Shown here: positions 41,519 through 52,033 of the stretch, one piece after another
How positions within the stretch are numbered: the stretch's first letter is position 1
Layout of the letters: every line of letters starts with the position of its first letter
Source of the DNA: Sphaerolaimus hirsutus
Taxonomy: Eukaryota; Nematoda; Chromadorea; Monhysterida; Sphaerolaimidae
NCBI GenBank assembly: GCA_964036195.1
Contig: OZ038456.1
Span: 22,359,792 to 22,423,791 of the forward strand
Length of the DNA: 64,000 nt
Reading direction: 5' to 3'
Translations under genes and position numbers: made by a program
Notes under the pieces: generated by a model
What the model was told of the DNA's origin: nothing
Seen by the model: the letters and a program-made list of their open reading frames with translations, nothing else
The model's database searches: none

Positions 41519-41700
41519 ACTGATGGTATTTTGGCAAAATGCACCCCTTTTATACCAGCCCACGGCATTCAAATGCGCCGCCGTTGAACAACATCAAAAG
41601 CACATGCCGCTCGGTTGACATTGGAATCAAAATATAATTATGTTTCAGTATGTCCACATTGTTGTAATATCATCGTCAGCAGAAAATGATTCAAGTACAA
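41519..41700 (-). promoter_or_regulatory. Promoter of unit 1
   Basis: On the - strand TATAAAAG lies at 41554-41547 and TCAGT at 41523-41519 (A at 41521, spacing 33). Upstream blocks match the copy A promoter. The promoter looks intact although the gene is not. Confidence 0.7.
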
Positions 41701-41883
41701 GCTCGATCATGAAAAAGCCAATAAAAAGCCTGTTTGAAATACGTTTTCTGTACTTGTGTATTTTCAAAAAGTACGTGAGCACTGGTATTTTTTCCGATAG
41801 GAAACGTAAACGTATTTACGCAGTACTCGAGTGTCCTTATTTATCGAGTTAACGTAAATACATTTTAACGACTATGGTGCCGA

Positions 41884-41972
41884 TCCCAATTCAAAGATTG
41901 CATTTGAATGTCATTTGTCAGCTCGTTGAACGAGCTGACAAATGACATTCAAATGCAATCTTTGAATTGGGA
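41884..41972. repeat. Perfect 44-bp palindrome next to assembly gap
   Basis: Arms 41884-41927 and 41929-41972 are exact inverse copies around a single G. The right arm ends 19 bp before the N run. Confidence 0.9.
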
Positions 41973-41991
41973 GCGGGACCAGTGTATTTTC

Positions 41992-42191
41992 NNNNNNNNN
42001 NNNNNNNNNNNNNNNNNNNNNNNNNNNNNNNNNNNNNNNNNNNNNNNNNNNNNNNNNNNNNNNNNNNNNNNNNNNNNNNNNNNNNNNNNNNNNNNNNNNN
42101 NNNNNNNNNNNNNNNNNNNNNNNNNNNNNNNNNNNNNNNNNNNNNNNNNNNNNNNNNNNNNNNNNNNNNNNNNNNNNNNNNNNNNNNNNNN
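41992..42191. other. Assembly gap of 200 N
   Basis: Same nominal length as the first gap. It falls between unit 1's promoter side and unit 2's 3' flank. Confidence 0.95.
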
Positions 42192-42556
42192 CCCTGTAAG
42201 CTGACTGAGGAAAAAAATAACTTCCCCCCCCCCCTCGAATAACTGCCCCTCTTTTATGAGTGGGAAAGAAGTACATGTAAAAAAACATACGTACCGTGGA
42301 TGTACATATTTACATACTATACATGCTTATCTTATCGTATTTAGTTTAACTGAATTAATGTGCATTCAACCACTTCGCCGAAAAAAACCCACAAAAACTC
42401 AAAAATACGTTTCTGTGTTTCCGTGTTTCTGTGTTCTCCAAAAAAAACTCATTTGAGTTTTGAGTTTTTCAAAATTTATGAGTTTCCGTGTTTCTGTGTA
42501 AAACAAAAACACAGAAACTCAATGAGATTCTGTGTTCAATTTCTGTGTTTTTTTCC
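42192..42556. mobile_element. MITE remnant plus right part of an ACACAGAAA-type hAT-like element
   Basis: 42192-42300 is the right part of the CCGTAAATCC subfamily. From about 42365, GTTTCTGTGTTT and AAAACTCA words lead to the right end TTTTTTTCCATCGTTG at 42556. Equivalent sequence is at 50745-51140 and 57715-58124. Confidence 0.6.
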
Positions 42557-43129
42557 ATCGTTGACAACAACACAATTCATTTTATCAAATTGAATGTGAC
42601 AGAATTGTGAACCAGCCCTAATACAGAAATTTACACAGAATTATCTGGGTACCCTTCGGCACCAGTTTCATCGTAGTTTGTAGCCCGCCATGTTTCGCCA
42701 CTGTTTTTACGATTTTACGCGTTTGGCACACAGCCAGCTATGCTGATATTAGCGGTATGTGTACTTTCTACTTATTGGAGGTATGCCTTTATTTACTTTG
42801 TCTCGTTCGAAAAGGTCAAAATTGCACCTTCTATTAGATGGTACCTTTTATTGGAGGTATACTTGGATGACATTACACCATACATTTTTCCGGAGGAAAC
42901 ACTCCATCATGACGCATTTCACCACCGTCCATCACCACCACCAATCTTTATTTATTTTTCTTTTCTTTTTGCGAAACGTAGTTTCATAAGTTTTCAGCTG
43001 GCCGTCTGCCAGCTGAAGACATAACTCCTATCTGTTTGTAGAGTATCGTGTCTGCCGAGTATATGGCTATAATATAATAATTCATATTTCTTTTCAACAT
43101 GAATTTTCCAATTGATAGCATCTATTTAG
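42557..43129. other. Downstream flank of unit 2, conserved between units
   Basis: The block from ACAACAACACAATTCATTTT to the 3' UTR is nearly identical in units 2, 3 (51140-51712) and 4 (58125-58690). It ends with a hairpin TTCAGCTGGC/GCCAGCTGAA at 42993-43017. An ORF of about 94 codons on the + strand appears in each, but its start region differs by indels between units, so I do not call it. Confidence 0.5.
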
Positions 43130-43135
43130 TTTATT
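43130..43135 (-). terminator. Candidate poly(A) signal, unit 2
   Basis: AATAAA on the - strand in the shared AGTTTATTAATATC context. The distance to the stop is about 290 nt after removing the MITE at 43148-43467. Confidence 0.55.
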
Positions 43136-43147
43136 AATATCTATCTA

Positions 43148-43467
43148 CCGTATTTGCTTGAATAATCCCCCTGGGGGATTATTATTTCGTCAGTCTTTTT
43201 TGACGGGGGGAATTATTCAAGGGGAGGAATTATTATTTCGTCAGAATTCTCAAGCATGTTCCCATCAACTCATTCAACAAAACATGCTTTATTTACACAA
43301 TAATATGCTATTCCTGTTCAAATTAGACATACAAATTGATCGTATGCCTTGAGGGGGGGATTTTTCGAGGGGGGGATTATTTTTTCCTCACTCATTTTAC
43401 AGGGGGGGGAATATTCGAGGGGGGGGGGGAAATTATTCAAAGGGGGGAATTATTCAAGCAAATACGG
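43148..43467. mobile_element. CCGTATTTGC MITE in the 3' UTR of unit 2
   Basis: 320 bp with ends CCGTATTTGCTTGAATAATC and GAATTATTCAAGCAAATACGG (given as GATTATTC-like inverse), flanked by TA. Units 3 and 4 read ATCTATTTTGCGTG at this point, so the empty site shows that exactly TA was duplicated. Confidence 0.92.
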
Positions 43468-43746
43468 TATTTTGCGTGATCCAGATTTGGGAGACTATAA
43501 AAATGTGTGAACCTGTGCCAGATGGTCAGATGGAATCACAACTGTTCTGTACGAAGCCCAGCAGCACTGAGCACGTGCATCCGGCCGACATCACCAACGA
43601 TGGAAAACTACCATAACCCATCTGAATAATGTACGAAAAATTATACAATTTTTTTCATCACAACATTTGAGTTGGACTATGGACGTATGTATAACGAAAT
43701 TTATCACGAAATATTATTCATAAAAATATGGTAGGATTTTTGGTCA

Positions 43747-46659
43747 CTACCCGGACAACTGCTTAAAGTTCTCCTCAGCAAGAGATGCCGTCAAGTGGAC
43801 AAGGTCCCAACGTTTTTGCGTTGGCATTTGCATCTGCGCCAGTCTCTGTTCGGCCATGCCGCAGCTCTTTCTGACTTTTTCCTGCGGGTGGTAGTGATGT
43901 TAAAGGCACCGGGAAAAATGGCACCGCACCGCACCGGCACCTTTGCCAACGCATGAAAAGGGCACCTGGCACCCTGGGGCACCGGCCAGAAAATGGCACC
44001 GCACCGCACCGGCACCGGTGTCTTTTGGAAAAAATGGCACCGGCACCGAAGGGCACCGGCGGGTTGCCGGTGCTAGCACCGAAAGGGCACCGCACCGGGC
44101 TGGAATTTCTGAAGTAAATATCGGGCAGTTTCTCAGTGGTCTCACCTTTGGAAATGCATATTTCCATGAATTTTCAATCGATTTTGATGGTTGAGCACTT
44201 AAAATGATCAGAATGATGTGGCAATCACTTTTATGAAGCAATTACAATGATTACAAATGAAAGATAAAATATTTAATTCACTGCAATGTCCATAGCCACT
44301 ATTGTCTACTGATCGGAGTCGTTGCTGTACAGAGAATGGAAATATCTCTGTCATAAACTGACAACAAATTTCGAACAAACAAGTAAGATAAATATAAAAA
44401 ATAAAAATGATTTAAGATTCAACAAAATTTAGATTCGCTCATCAGATCACGTATCGGGTATAATGAATTTCACAGTAGGTATATTTATTTGATGGGAGGT
44501 TTACAAAATAGGCAAAAACGGTTGGGTAAATATATCGCTGTTTTTTGAAATATGAATAAGCACATACTATGGACAAAATTGCACAGCACATGAAGCCTTG
44601 GCCGGTGCATTTCCCGGTGCCTTTTACTTTGGCCCTGGTGCTAGCACCTTTGGCACCGGCCAAAAAATGGCACCGCACCGCACCAGCACCAGCTTTACAT
44701 CACTAGCGGGTGGAGGGTGTTTATCGCTTTCGCATCAGTTATCACCTACCTTATATCCTCGATATATCCCCCTTGAAATACCCCCCTCGAAAAAACCCTT
44801 AAAATGGACACTAAATTTATCAACACCCCCCCCCCCCCCAAGTTGAGTGGGAAGAGAACATACTTTTTGCATGAATAAGCACCCTGGGGAATTATTTTTT
44901 CATCAGACTTTTTCGAGGGGGAATTATTCGAGGGAGGAATTTTTCGAGGCTGGGATTTTTATTTCGTCAAAACTTTCAAGCATGTTTCTATCAACTCATT
45001 GTACGAAATATGCATTATTCACATAATAACATGCAATTTTTGTTAAAATACGGCACAGAAAACTGATCAAATCTCTTAAGGGGGGAATTATTCAGGCGGG
45101 AATTATTATTTCCTCACTCGTCTTACAGGGGGAAATTATTCAAGGGGGGGGGGGGATTTTTTCAAGGGGAAAATATTTAAGCTAATACGGTAAATAACAA
45201 AAGCTGCAGTTTGTGATCCAGGCAATGCAGAACACATAGGTTAACAAAACGACTTTGTCTTTTAATTATAATTATTCTAATTCTAGAAATATCTAATTAT
45301 GAATTGCTGCATTTTGGTGATTTGATGGGACTGACTTGAAATGTGCACTCCATTTTGACACTAGATTACTATAACACTTTTGATAAAAACCCCGGGGCTT
45401 AAAACATCAAATTATGAAATGATCCTTTTGGGTGTTTTTGATGGCACTGATTAAAAATATTCTGCCCATCTTCATCTGTCCAATGTGTGATGAGAGCAAT
45501 TTTCGAGCAACTTTTATGGATTTCGGGAATGAATTAACATCAAACTTTAAATTGAAACACATACTCGGCTGACCGCAAAGTGTGTGCGGAATCCTACCAT
45601 AATTTAATGAATAAAGTCTTGTGATAAATTTCATAATAAATTTTTTTATAGTAAAAATGAGATATTGTGGTGAAAAACTGTGAAATGTTTGGTTAATTAT
45701 TCAGATGGTTTATGGTAGGTTTCCACACAGAGTGTGATTTCGAGGGGGTATTTTGAGGGTGGGTATTTCAACCAAATACGGTGTATACTGTTTGCAATGG
45801 TTTATACTTTGAACGAGTCTAAGGTTTGGGGGAGCAGGTAGCTCATGTATTCACCTCGTCGCAGGCGGGGCAGTTGGACAGGAGCATGTGGGCGCACTGG
45901 CCCGTCTGCGGCTCGGCCGCGTCCACTTCCCTCGCTGCCAACTTCAGCAGGCACTTCTCGCACTCGCCCAGCCCCGCCTGAAATCATACTTTTTAAATTT
46001 ACCTGAAATATTGAATGTCATTTTTTCTGTTGGTTCTTTTGTTCCTAATTTTTGTGGAGAAAGGTTGTTTTATGGCACTGTATTTTGAGAATATATGGCA
46101 AATCAATATTATGTTCGTTTCACAATGGGATGAAGAAACATACCGTATTTTATCCAATTACCCCCTGGGGTTTTTTTTTTCAGAGTGGAAATTTTTAGGG
46201 GGGGGGGGGTAAACGAGGGGGGGTATTTCGAGGAGGGGGGTATTATTTCGCCAGAATTTTTTTGAAATCACAGTACTAAATCATTGTCTGTAACGTACAC
46301 AGACGTATAAAAATGCAACCAAAACCGTCAAAACAATGACTCTTTAGACTTATATAAGCATGTAGATGGTATAAACCCTGCTCTAACATAACACAGTCAT
46401 TGTTTTAACGTCTGTTCCGCGTTGTCCGGATCACAAACCGCACCTATTATCATTTACATCTTTATACACTAAATTTGGAGGGGGTATTTCGATGGGGGTG
46501 GCTATAAATTCATAGTGCCCATTTTGAGGGGTATTTGGAGGAAATACGGCCAATGCGAATTGGCCAGAGAGCAAGCAGTGGGTGGCTGACCTGAGGGGCA
46601 TGCCGGGCTTGGGCAGCCACGGCCAGCCAGCCGACCAGCACGAGCACAAGCAGCTGCAT
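43747..46659 (-). CDS. Secreted cysteine-rich peptide precursor, unit 2 (intact)
   Basis: Exon 1 46659-46591 (23 codons, signal peptide ending AVAAQA, then RHAPQ, donor GTCAGC). Exon 2 45977-45855 (41 codons, acceptor ATTTCAG, donor GTGAAT). Exon 3 43881-43747 (45 codons with stop, acceptor CCACCCGCAG). The 108-residue precursor has six cysteines after the signal: C-x2-C-x18-C-x7-C-x2-C-x8-C. Exon 3 reads EKVRKSCGMAEQRL, then MQMPTQKR, then a tail beginning WDLVHL and ending QLSG at the stop. KR followed by a short peptide with terminal Gly resembles prohormone cleavage and amidation. This is the cleanest copy. No known protein family is recognised. Intron 2 holds a GGCACC element close to the acceptor, and intron 1 a MITE. 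Confidence 0.75.
43892..44705. mobile_element. GGCACC-type hAT-like element, intron 2 of unit 2
   Basis: 814 bp with ends TAGTGATGTTAAAGGCACC and the decayed AGCTTTACATCACTA. Perfect 8-bp duplication GCGGGTGG (43884-43891 and 44706-44713). Same insertion site as unit 1, so it predates the split of units 1 and 2. Absent from units 3 and 4. The unique middle (about 44100-44600) lacks the retrotransposon, giving its empty site. Confidence 0.92.
45530..45735. repeat. ACTCGGCGGAC-family palindrome in intron 2 of unit 2
   Basis: Equivalent to 38990-39180: ATACTCGGCTGACCGCAAAG, CCTACCATAATTTAATG and TTATGGTAGGTTTCCACACA. Confidence 0.55.
46143..46549. mobile_element. CCGTATTTTATCC MITE in intron 1 of unit 2
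   Basis: Same site as in unit 1. The right flank reads CGGCCAATG instead of CGGTAAATG, so the right TA has mutated. Confidence 0.8.
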
Positions 46660-46704
46660 GCTGCAACTTGCAATCTCTCCTTGTCTCTTTCTCACTGCCG
46701 CCCA

Positions 46705-46930
46705 ACTGATCATATTCCGGCAAAATGCACCCCTTTTATACCAGCCCACGGCATTCAGATGCGCCGCCGTTGAACAACATCAAAGGCACATGCCGCTCGG
46801 TTGACATTGAAATCAAAATATAATTATGTTTCAGAATGTCCACATTGTTGTAATATCATCGTCAGCAGAAAATTTTTCAAATACATGCTCGTTCAGGAAT
46901 TACTGCAGCATTGGCTTTTGTGACATGGGA
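46705..46930 (-). promoter_or_regulatory. Promoter of unit 2
   Basis: TATAAAAG at 46740-46733 and initiator TCAGT at 46709-46705 (A at 46707) on the - strand, spacing 33. The conserved upstream blocks extend to TTTCTGCTGACGATGA and CTGAACGAGC. Confidence 0.75.
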
Positions 46931-46974
46931 TCGAAGTGATATCGATGTGCTCCGCCAATGAGCCCACACAAGTA

Positions 46975-47638
46975 TTTATTTTTTACTCACTTCACAGGTG
47001 AGTACAGAAAACATGAAGTATTTATTTTTTACTTTTACTGATGTGTCAATGTGAGTAAATTGCTTTTGTCGCTGGAAAATGTAAAAGTGGGTTTTTGAGA
47101 AATGTTGCCCCAATTTGCACTCAAAATCACTAATTTCCAAGCTTTCTCAGTCTCAAATTGAGTAGGTCGTCTGTTGTTACCTATTGTTATGTAACTTTGG
47201 ATATTTTTGTCCCATTTTTCAGCTTTTCTCTCCTTTTGCATTTTTAAAGTACGCTGGTACATAAAATGTACTTTGACGGGCAGAAAATGTCATTTTGTCA
47301 GACGATTTTTTTTAAGAAATACTGATCAGGAGAGAAAAACACATCATTGATGTATTTCTAAGTCAAAATTGAAAAAAATACTTATTTTTACGTGATTTTT
47401 GTGTGAAAAATACTCATTTTTTACGTTTTCTGTCAGAAAAAAACACATTTCACGTTTTCTCTGGAACAATTACACACTTTTATGTTTTCTCTGGAAAAAA
47501 GTATTTTATGCATGTTTTACACAGTGTAAAAGTAGAAAAAAAAATTATGTTTTCTGAACTCAGCTGTGAGTAAAATAAAAATACTTTACATTTACATTTA
47601 CTTTGAGAAAAGTACAGTACTCTTAACAACTCTGGCCA
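46975..47638. repeat. Foldback-type repeat with TTTTACTC/ACGTTTTCT words
   Basis: The right end AACAACTCTGG matches the terminus of the TTACGC family. The left edge begins with AGTATTTATTTTTTACTCAC. The interior repeats GTATTTATTTTTTAC and ACGTTTTCTCTGGAA. No matching target duplication is found. Specific to unit 2. Confidence 0.45.
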
Positions 47639-47950
47639 AGTGTCTTGGTTTTAATACTGCAGTACAATTAAAAAGTCTTTGATGATTAAGCCATGCATCA
47701 TTAAGTGAATTGCATTGTGCCCGGACACTGTGCACACCACTTGGAAACTGTTTGAAAAAAGCACCCAAATTTGTATAGTACCCTGGGGATTATAATAGGA
47801 GAAATACAGTAATTCATCAGCTTAAAGTGTAAAATAACTAAGCAATGTATAACTCGGTGGACACCACACATTGCATTGAAACCTACCACAACTCATCTGA
47901 ATAATGAATCAAAAATTTTACGGTTTTTCGTCATAATATTTCATTTTTAC
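47639..47950. repeat. Dispersed repeats upstream of unit 2
   Basis: Contains CCTGGGGATTATAATAGGAGAAATACAG, related to the 12307-12964 element, then AACTCGGTGGACACCACACATTG and CCTACCACAACTCATCTGAA of the ACTCGGCGGAC group. Near-identical to 55465-55755. No gene. Confidence 0.5.
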
Positions 47951-48519
47951 TAAACTCGGCGGACCTTTTGGAAGTCATTGTTCTACAGGATTTTTGTACG
48001 AGTGTGAATACTTAGACTTGGCACACGTCCAAGTTCTTGCGTTTCATACAAACAAGTTTAAAAACGCGCGATTTCTGTTTGCATCACCGATAACGGCCGC
48101 GGAATCCAATTAAGCGACGCAAATGGTCGCTAACGGCGACCCACGGACTAGTTGAAACTTTTGTTGACTTGATTGCATTGCGCGCCGCCATTACACTATC
48201 GGTGACGCGAACGGAAATCAAATGTATTTTATTTTTTTTGTATGAAACGCAAGGAATTTGGACGTGAGCCAAATTCATACAAAGTTTTTCGGAGGACTTT
48301 GTGTGGGCTGCGACGATAAGGTCCGAGCTAGAGCCTTACGATCCGACTTTCAATAACGATATGTCTATTAAATTCATATCGCTCTCAATAAAAAAAAGTC
48401 AGATTGAATCAAATTTATCGTGAACCGAATGGAATCCGTCCATTCAAGTTCGAATTAAAAAAACATACGTCATTGGTAACCAAGGGCCGAATCACTGACT
48501 CATTTCATGTCCGAGTTTA
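47951..48519. mobile_element. ACTCGGCGGAC-family element upstream of unit 2
   Basis: Ends TAAACTCGGCGGACC and CATGTCCGAGTTTA. The arms include inverse GCATCACCGATAACGG and TATCGGTGACGCGAACGG words. Duplicated at 55759-56332. Confidence 0.75.
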
Positions 48520-48612
48520 GGGAATAATTAATTACAAAATTTCTCACAAGGTTTTATTCATTAAATTATGAAAGGATTCTGTGCAAAGTATGTGCTCCAC
48601 TCAGCATATGAC

Positions 48613-49288
48613 GGGTGTGCTTCTAAAAGTACCGATCTACAAATTTTTCAAATTTGAGTTAGGACCATTTTCGGGGTCCCCATAAAAATGCGCTTCAAAA
48701 ATATACATAATATGTGGGGGGTGCGAAATTCAATTTTGAGATATGGGGGGTTGAAAAAAGCAAAAAAATCGCAAATTACAGTTTTTGAAATTTGAAAAGT
48801 ACCGATCTACAAGCTTTTTCAGCTTTTGTGTCTTTAAAAGTACCGATCTACACACTTTTTTCAAAATTGTTCTTTTAAATGTACCGATCTGCACATTATT
48901 TTTTGTGCTTCTAAAAGTACCGATGTCAGATCGGCGTCTGATTCAGCAAAAACTCATTTTGTGCTTTTTTATTATGGGTAAAAGTACCGATCTACAGCTT
49001 TCTGATTTTGTGCTTTAAAAAATACCGATCTACACGCTATTACCAATTTGTTCCTTTAAAATGTACTGTACTACAAAAATACAATTCCCTAAATTTTATA
49101 TAGCTAGTGTTATGTGTATAATCAATGATTATACCCATGCAAGTGGATACACAACAATATGGCCGAAATACCCATACCTAAAATTCCCATACCCAATACC
49201 CATGTATGGGTATTGCATGCTCCAAACTTTCAAACGCGATTATCTCAAAATCGATTTTTTGTAGATCGGTACTTTTAGAAGCACACCC
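48613..49288. mobile_element. GTACCGATCTACA-type foldback element
   Basis: The ends GGGTGTGCTTCTAAAAGTACC and its inverse GTACTTTTAGAAGCACACCC enclose seven or more scattered copies of AAAAGTACCGATCTACA. CATATG occurs on both sides (48605-48610 and 49291-49296), and related sequence near 12075 shows an unoccupied CATATG, so a short duplication is likely. Duplicated at 56427-57098. Confidence 0.75.
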
Positions 49289-49458
49289 TTCATATGTAGA
49301 ACATGCAGCATGGATCAAAATCATGATGGTTTCACTTTACACAATAACCATCCTTTTGGACTATCGGCTCACATTTGATGATGCTATTACACATTAATAA
49401 TTAATGCATGAATTGATAATTTTGTTCATGTTTGTGACATTTTGTGCACTGATGTAAC

Positions 49459-50288
49459 CAACGATGGAAAAAACACAGAAATTGAACACAGAAACTCATT
49501 GAGTTTCTGTGTTTTTGTTTTACACAGAAACACGGAAACTCACAAATTTTGAAAAACTCAAAACTCAAATGAGTTTTTTTTTGGAGAACACAGAAACACA
49601 GAAACACGGAAACACAGAAAAGTTTTTTGAGTTTTTGAGTTTTTTTCAGCGAAGTGGTTGAACACATTTTCAAAACGCACATGAATTCAGTTAAACTAAA
49701 CAAGATAAGATATGCATGTATAGAATGTAAATATGTACATAATGTATTCAAATTTTATGATGGAACAAAAAATAATTTAAGGATGGCATGCACATCTCCT
49801 GGTGGACATGTTTGAATATAGTTGTAGTTCAAATCAATTCTGTAGTCTTCCATACAGTGCACATCCATTGAAGAATTTTGGAGTACTGCGTAAATTGTCC
49901 TTTATGAGCATTTTGTTGATGCTGGTGTTGCGATGTGGGTGGATGTCCTCATTGAGGACATTTTTATGGACTTTTTTGACACTTGAATGAATACACTTAT
50001 GTTATGTGGGGTTAAAACATGTGCAAAACCAATATTTTATAAGAAAACTGCTGTTTCCACATCAAAATGCTGTAAATCACATTTTTTGGGGGGAAAACTC
50101 GAGTTCTTTAGACAAAAACTCGAGTTTTTTAGAAAAAACTCAAAAAACTCGAGTTTTAACAAAAAACACAGAAATAAAAACAGAGTTACTCAAGTTTTTT
50201 CGATGAAAAAACTCAAAACACAGGTATTCATTTTTGAAAAACTCAAAACACAGAAAGTGTTTTTTTTTGGAGAACTTACCCATCGTTG
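49459..50288. mobile_element. ACACAGAAA-type hAT-like element
   Basis: 830 bp with ends CAACGATGGAAAAAACACAG and CCCATCGTTG, flanked by a perfect 8-bp duplication GATGTAAC (49451-49458 and 50289-50296). The empty site is at about 57260-57270 (CACTGATGTAACAAGCG). The arms are ACACAGAAACTC and AAAACTCGAG words. The middle (49670-50000) has a short ORF without recognised content. Confidence 0.92.
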
Positions 50289-50419
50289 GATGTAACAAGC
50301 GACGATGCTGCCGATGCTCAATGATAAATATTACCTTTGTAATATTGTATTATAAAACCGAGCAAACCACTAACAATGGAAGAAAATATGTGAAAGTAAA
50401 AAAAATTTGACATGAGTTT

Positions 50420-50645
50420 GCGAGAAAATGCGTCTGGCGCTTGCGCCAATGCAGAAAGTGCCATTTTCGCCCAGCACCCGGAACTGGAACCAGGAAAACA
50501 GGAACAGGGAAATGCCTGGCGCTGGTGCTTCTGGCGCTTGGCGCCATTTTGCTCTGGCGTCATTGGCGTTTGGGGCTGTGGTCAGAAAAGTGCCATGGCG
50601 CTTTTGGTGCTTGGCGCCAAAGTCTTGACGCTTTTCACATCACTA
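50420..50645. mobile_element. Left-truncated GGCGCC-type element
   Basis: The right end CTTTTCACATCACTA is at 50645 and the interior has TGGCGCTTGGCGCC words. The left TIR is not clear. Duplicate at 57395-57618. Confidence 0.55.
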
Positions 50646-51572
50646 GAAAAATACTTTTTTTCAGGAAAATGTTAAAGTGAGTGCATTTTTCCCATAAAAT
50701 GTAAATGCCAGGAAAATTCGAAATGTTGAGAGAAAAAATGTACCGTAAATCCTCGAATAAGTCCCCCCCTCGAATTACTCCCCCCTGTAAGCTGACTGAA
50801 AAAAAATAACCCCCCCCCTCGAATAACTGCCCCTCTTTTATGGGTGGGAAAGAAGTACATGTAAAAAAACATATGTACCGTGGATGTACATATTTACATA
50901 CTATACATGCTTATCTTATCTTGTTTAGTTTAACTGAATTAATGTGCATTCAACCACTTCGCTGAAAAAAACACAAAAACTCAAAAAAACGTTTCTGTGC
51001 TTCCGTGTTTCTGGGTTCTCCAAAAAAAAACTCATTGGAGTTTTGAGTTTTTCAAAATTTATGAGTTTCCGTGTTTCTGTGTAAAACAAAAACACAGAAA
51101 CTCAATGAGTTTCTGTGTTCAATTTCTATGTTTTTTCCATCGTTGACAACAACACAATTCATTTTATCAAATTGAATGTGACAGAATTGTGAACCAGCCC
51201 TAATACAGAAATTTACACAGAATTATCTGGGTACCCTTCGGCACCAGTTTCATCGTAGTTTGTAGTCCGCCATGTTTCGCCACTGTTTTTACGATTTTAC
51301 GCGTTTGGCACACAGCCAGCTATGGCTTATATTAGTGGTATGTGTACTTTCTACTTATTGGAGGTATGCCTTTATTTACTTTGTCTCGTTCGAAAAGGCC
51401 AAAATTGCACCTTCTATTAGAGGGTACCTTTTATCGGAGGTATACTTGGATGACATTACACCATACATTTTCCCGGAGGAAACACTCCATCATGACGCAT
51501 TTCACCACCGTCCATCACCACCACCAATCTTTATTTCTGTTTATTTTCTTTTTGCGAAACGTAGTTTCATAA

Positions 51573-51603
51573 GTTTTCAGCTGGCCGTCTGCCAGCTGAA
51601 AAC
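51573..51603. other. Hairpin downstream of unit 3
   Basis: GTTTTCAGCTGGC and GCCAGCTGAAAAC form a perfect 13-bp stem with a 5-nt loop. Versions with shorter stems lie downstream of units 1, 2 and 4. It sits about 110 bp beyond the poly(A) signal. Confidence 0.6.
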
Positions 51604-51712
51604 ATAACTCCTATCTGTTTGTAGAGTATCGTGTCTGCCAAGTATATGGCTATAATATAATAATTCATATTTCTTTTCAACATTAATTTTCCAATTGATA
51701 GCATCTATTCAG

Positions 51713-51718
51713 TTTATT
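51713..51718 (-). terminator. Candidate poly(A) signal, unit 3
   Basis: AATAAA on the - strand, about 316 nt past the stop at 52034. Confidence 0.55.
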
Positions 51719-52033
51719 AATATCCATCTATTTTGCGTGATCCAGATTTGGGAGACTATAAAAATGTGTGAACCTGTGCCAGATGGTCAGATGGAATCAC
51801 AACTGTTCTGTACGAAGCCCAGCAGCACTGAGCACGTGCATCCGGCCGACATCACCAACGATGGAAAACTACCATAACCCATCTGAATAATGTACAAAAA
51901 ATTATACAATTTTTTTCATCATAACATTTAATTTGTACTATGGACGTATGTATAACAAAATTTATCACGAAATATTATTCATAAAAATATGGTAGGATTT
52001 TTGGTCACCACCCGTACGGATTTACTAAGTGCT

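Noticed and set aside
42740..43024. 94-codon + strand ORF repeated in units 2, 3 and 4
   Set aside because: The units are near-identical, so conservation is not informative. Indels at the ORF start change its frame between units, and it lies antisense to the gene flank.
48600..49300. A CRISPR-like array because of the regularly repeated GTACCGATCTACA motif
   Set aside because: Eukaryotic context, motif of only about 13-17 bp, irregular spacing, and the whole is bounded by inverted ends with flanking CATATG.
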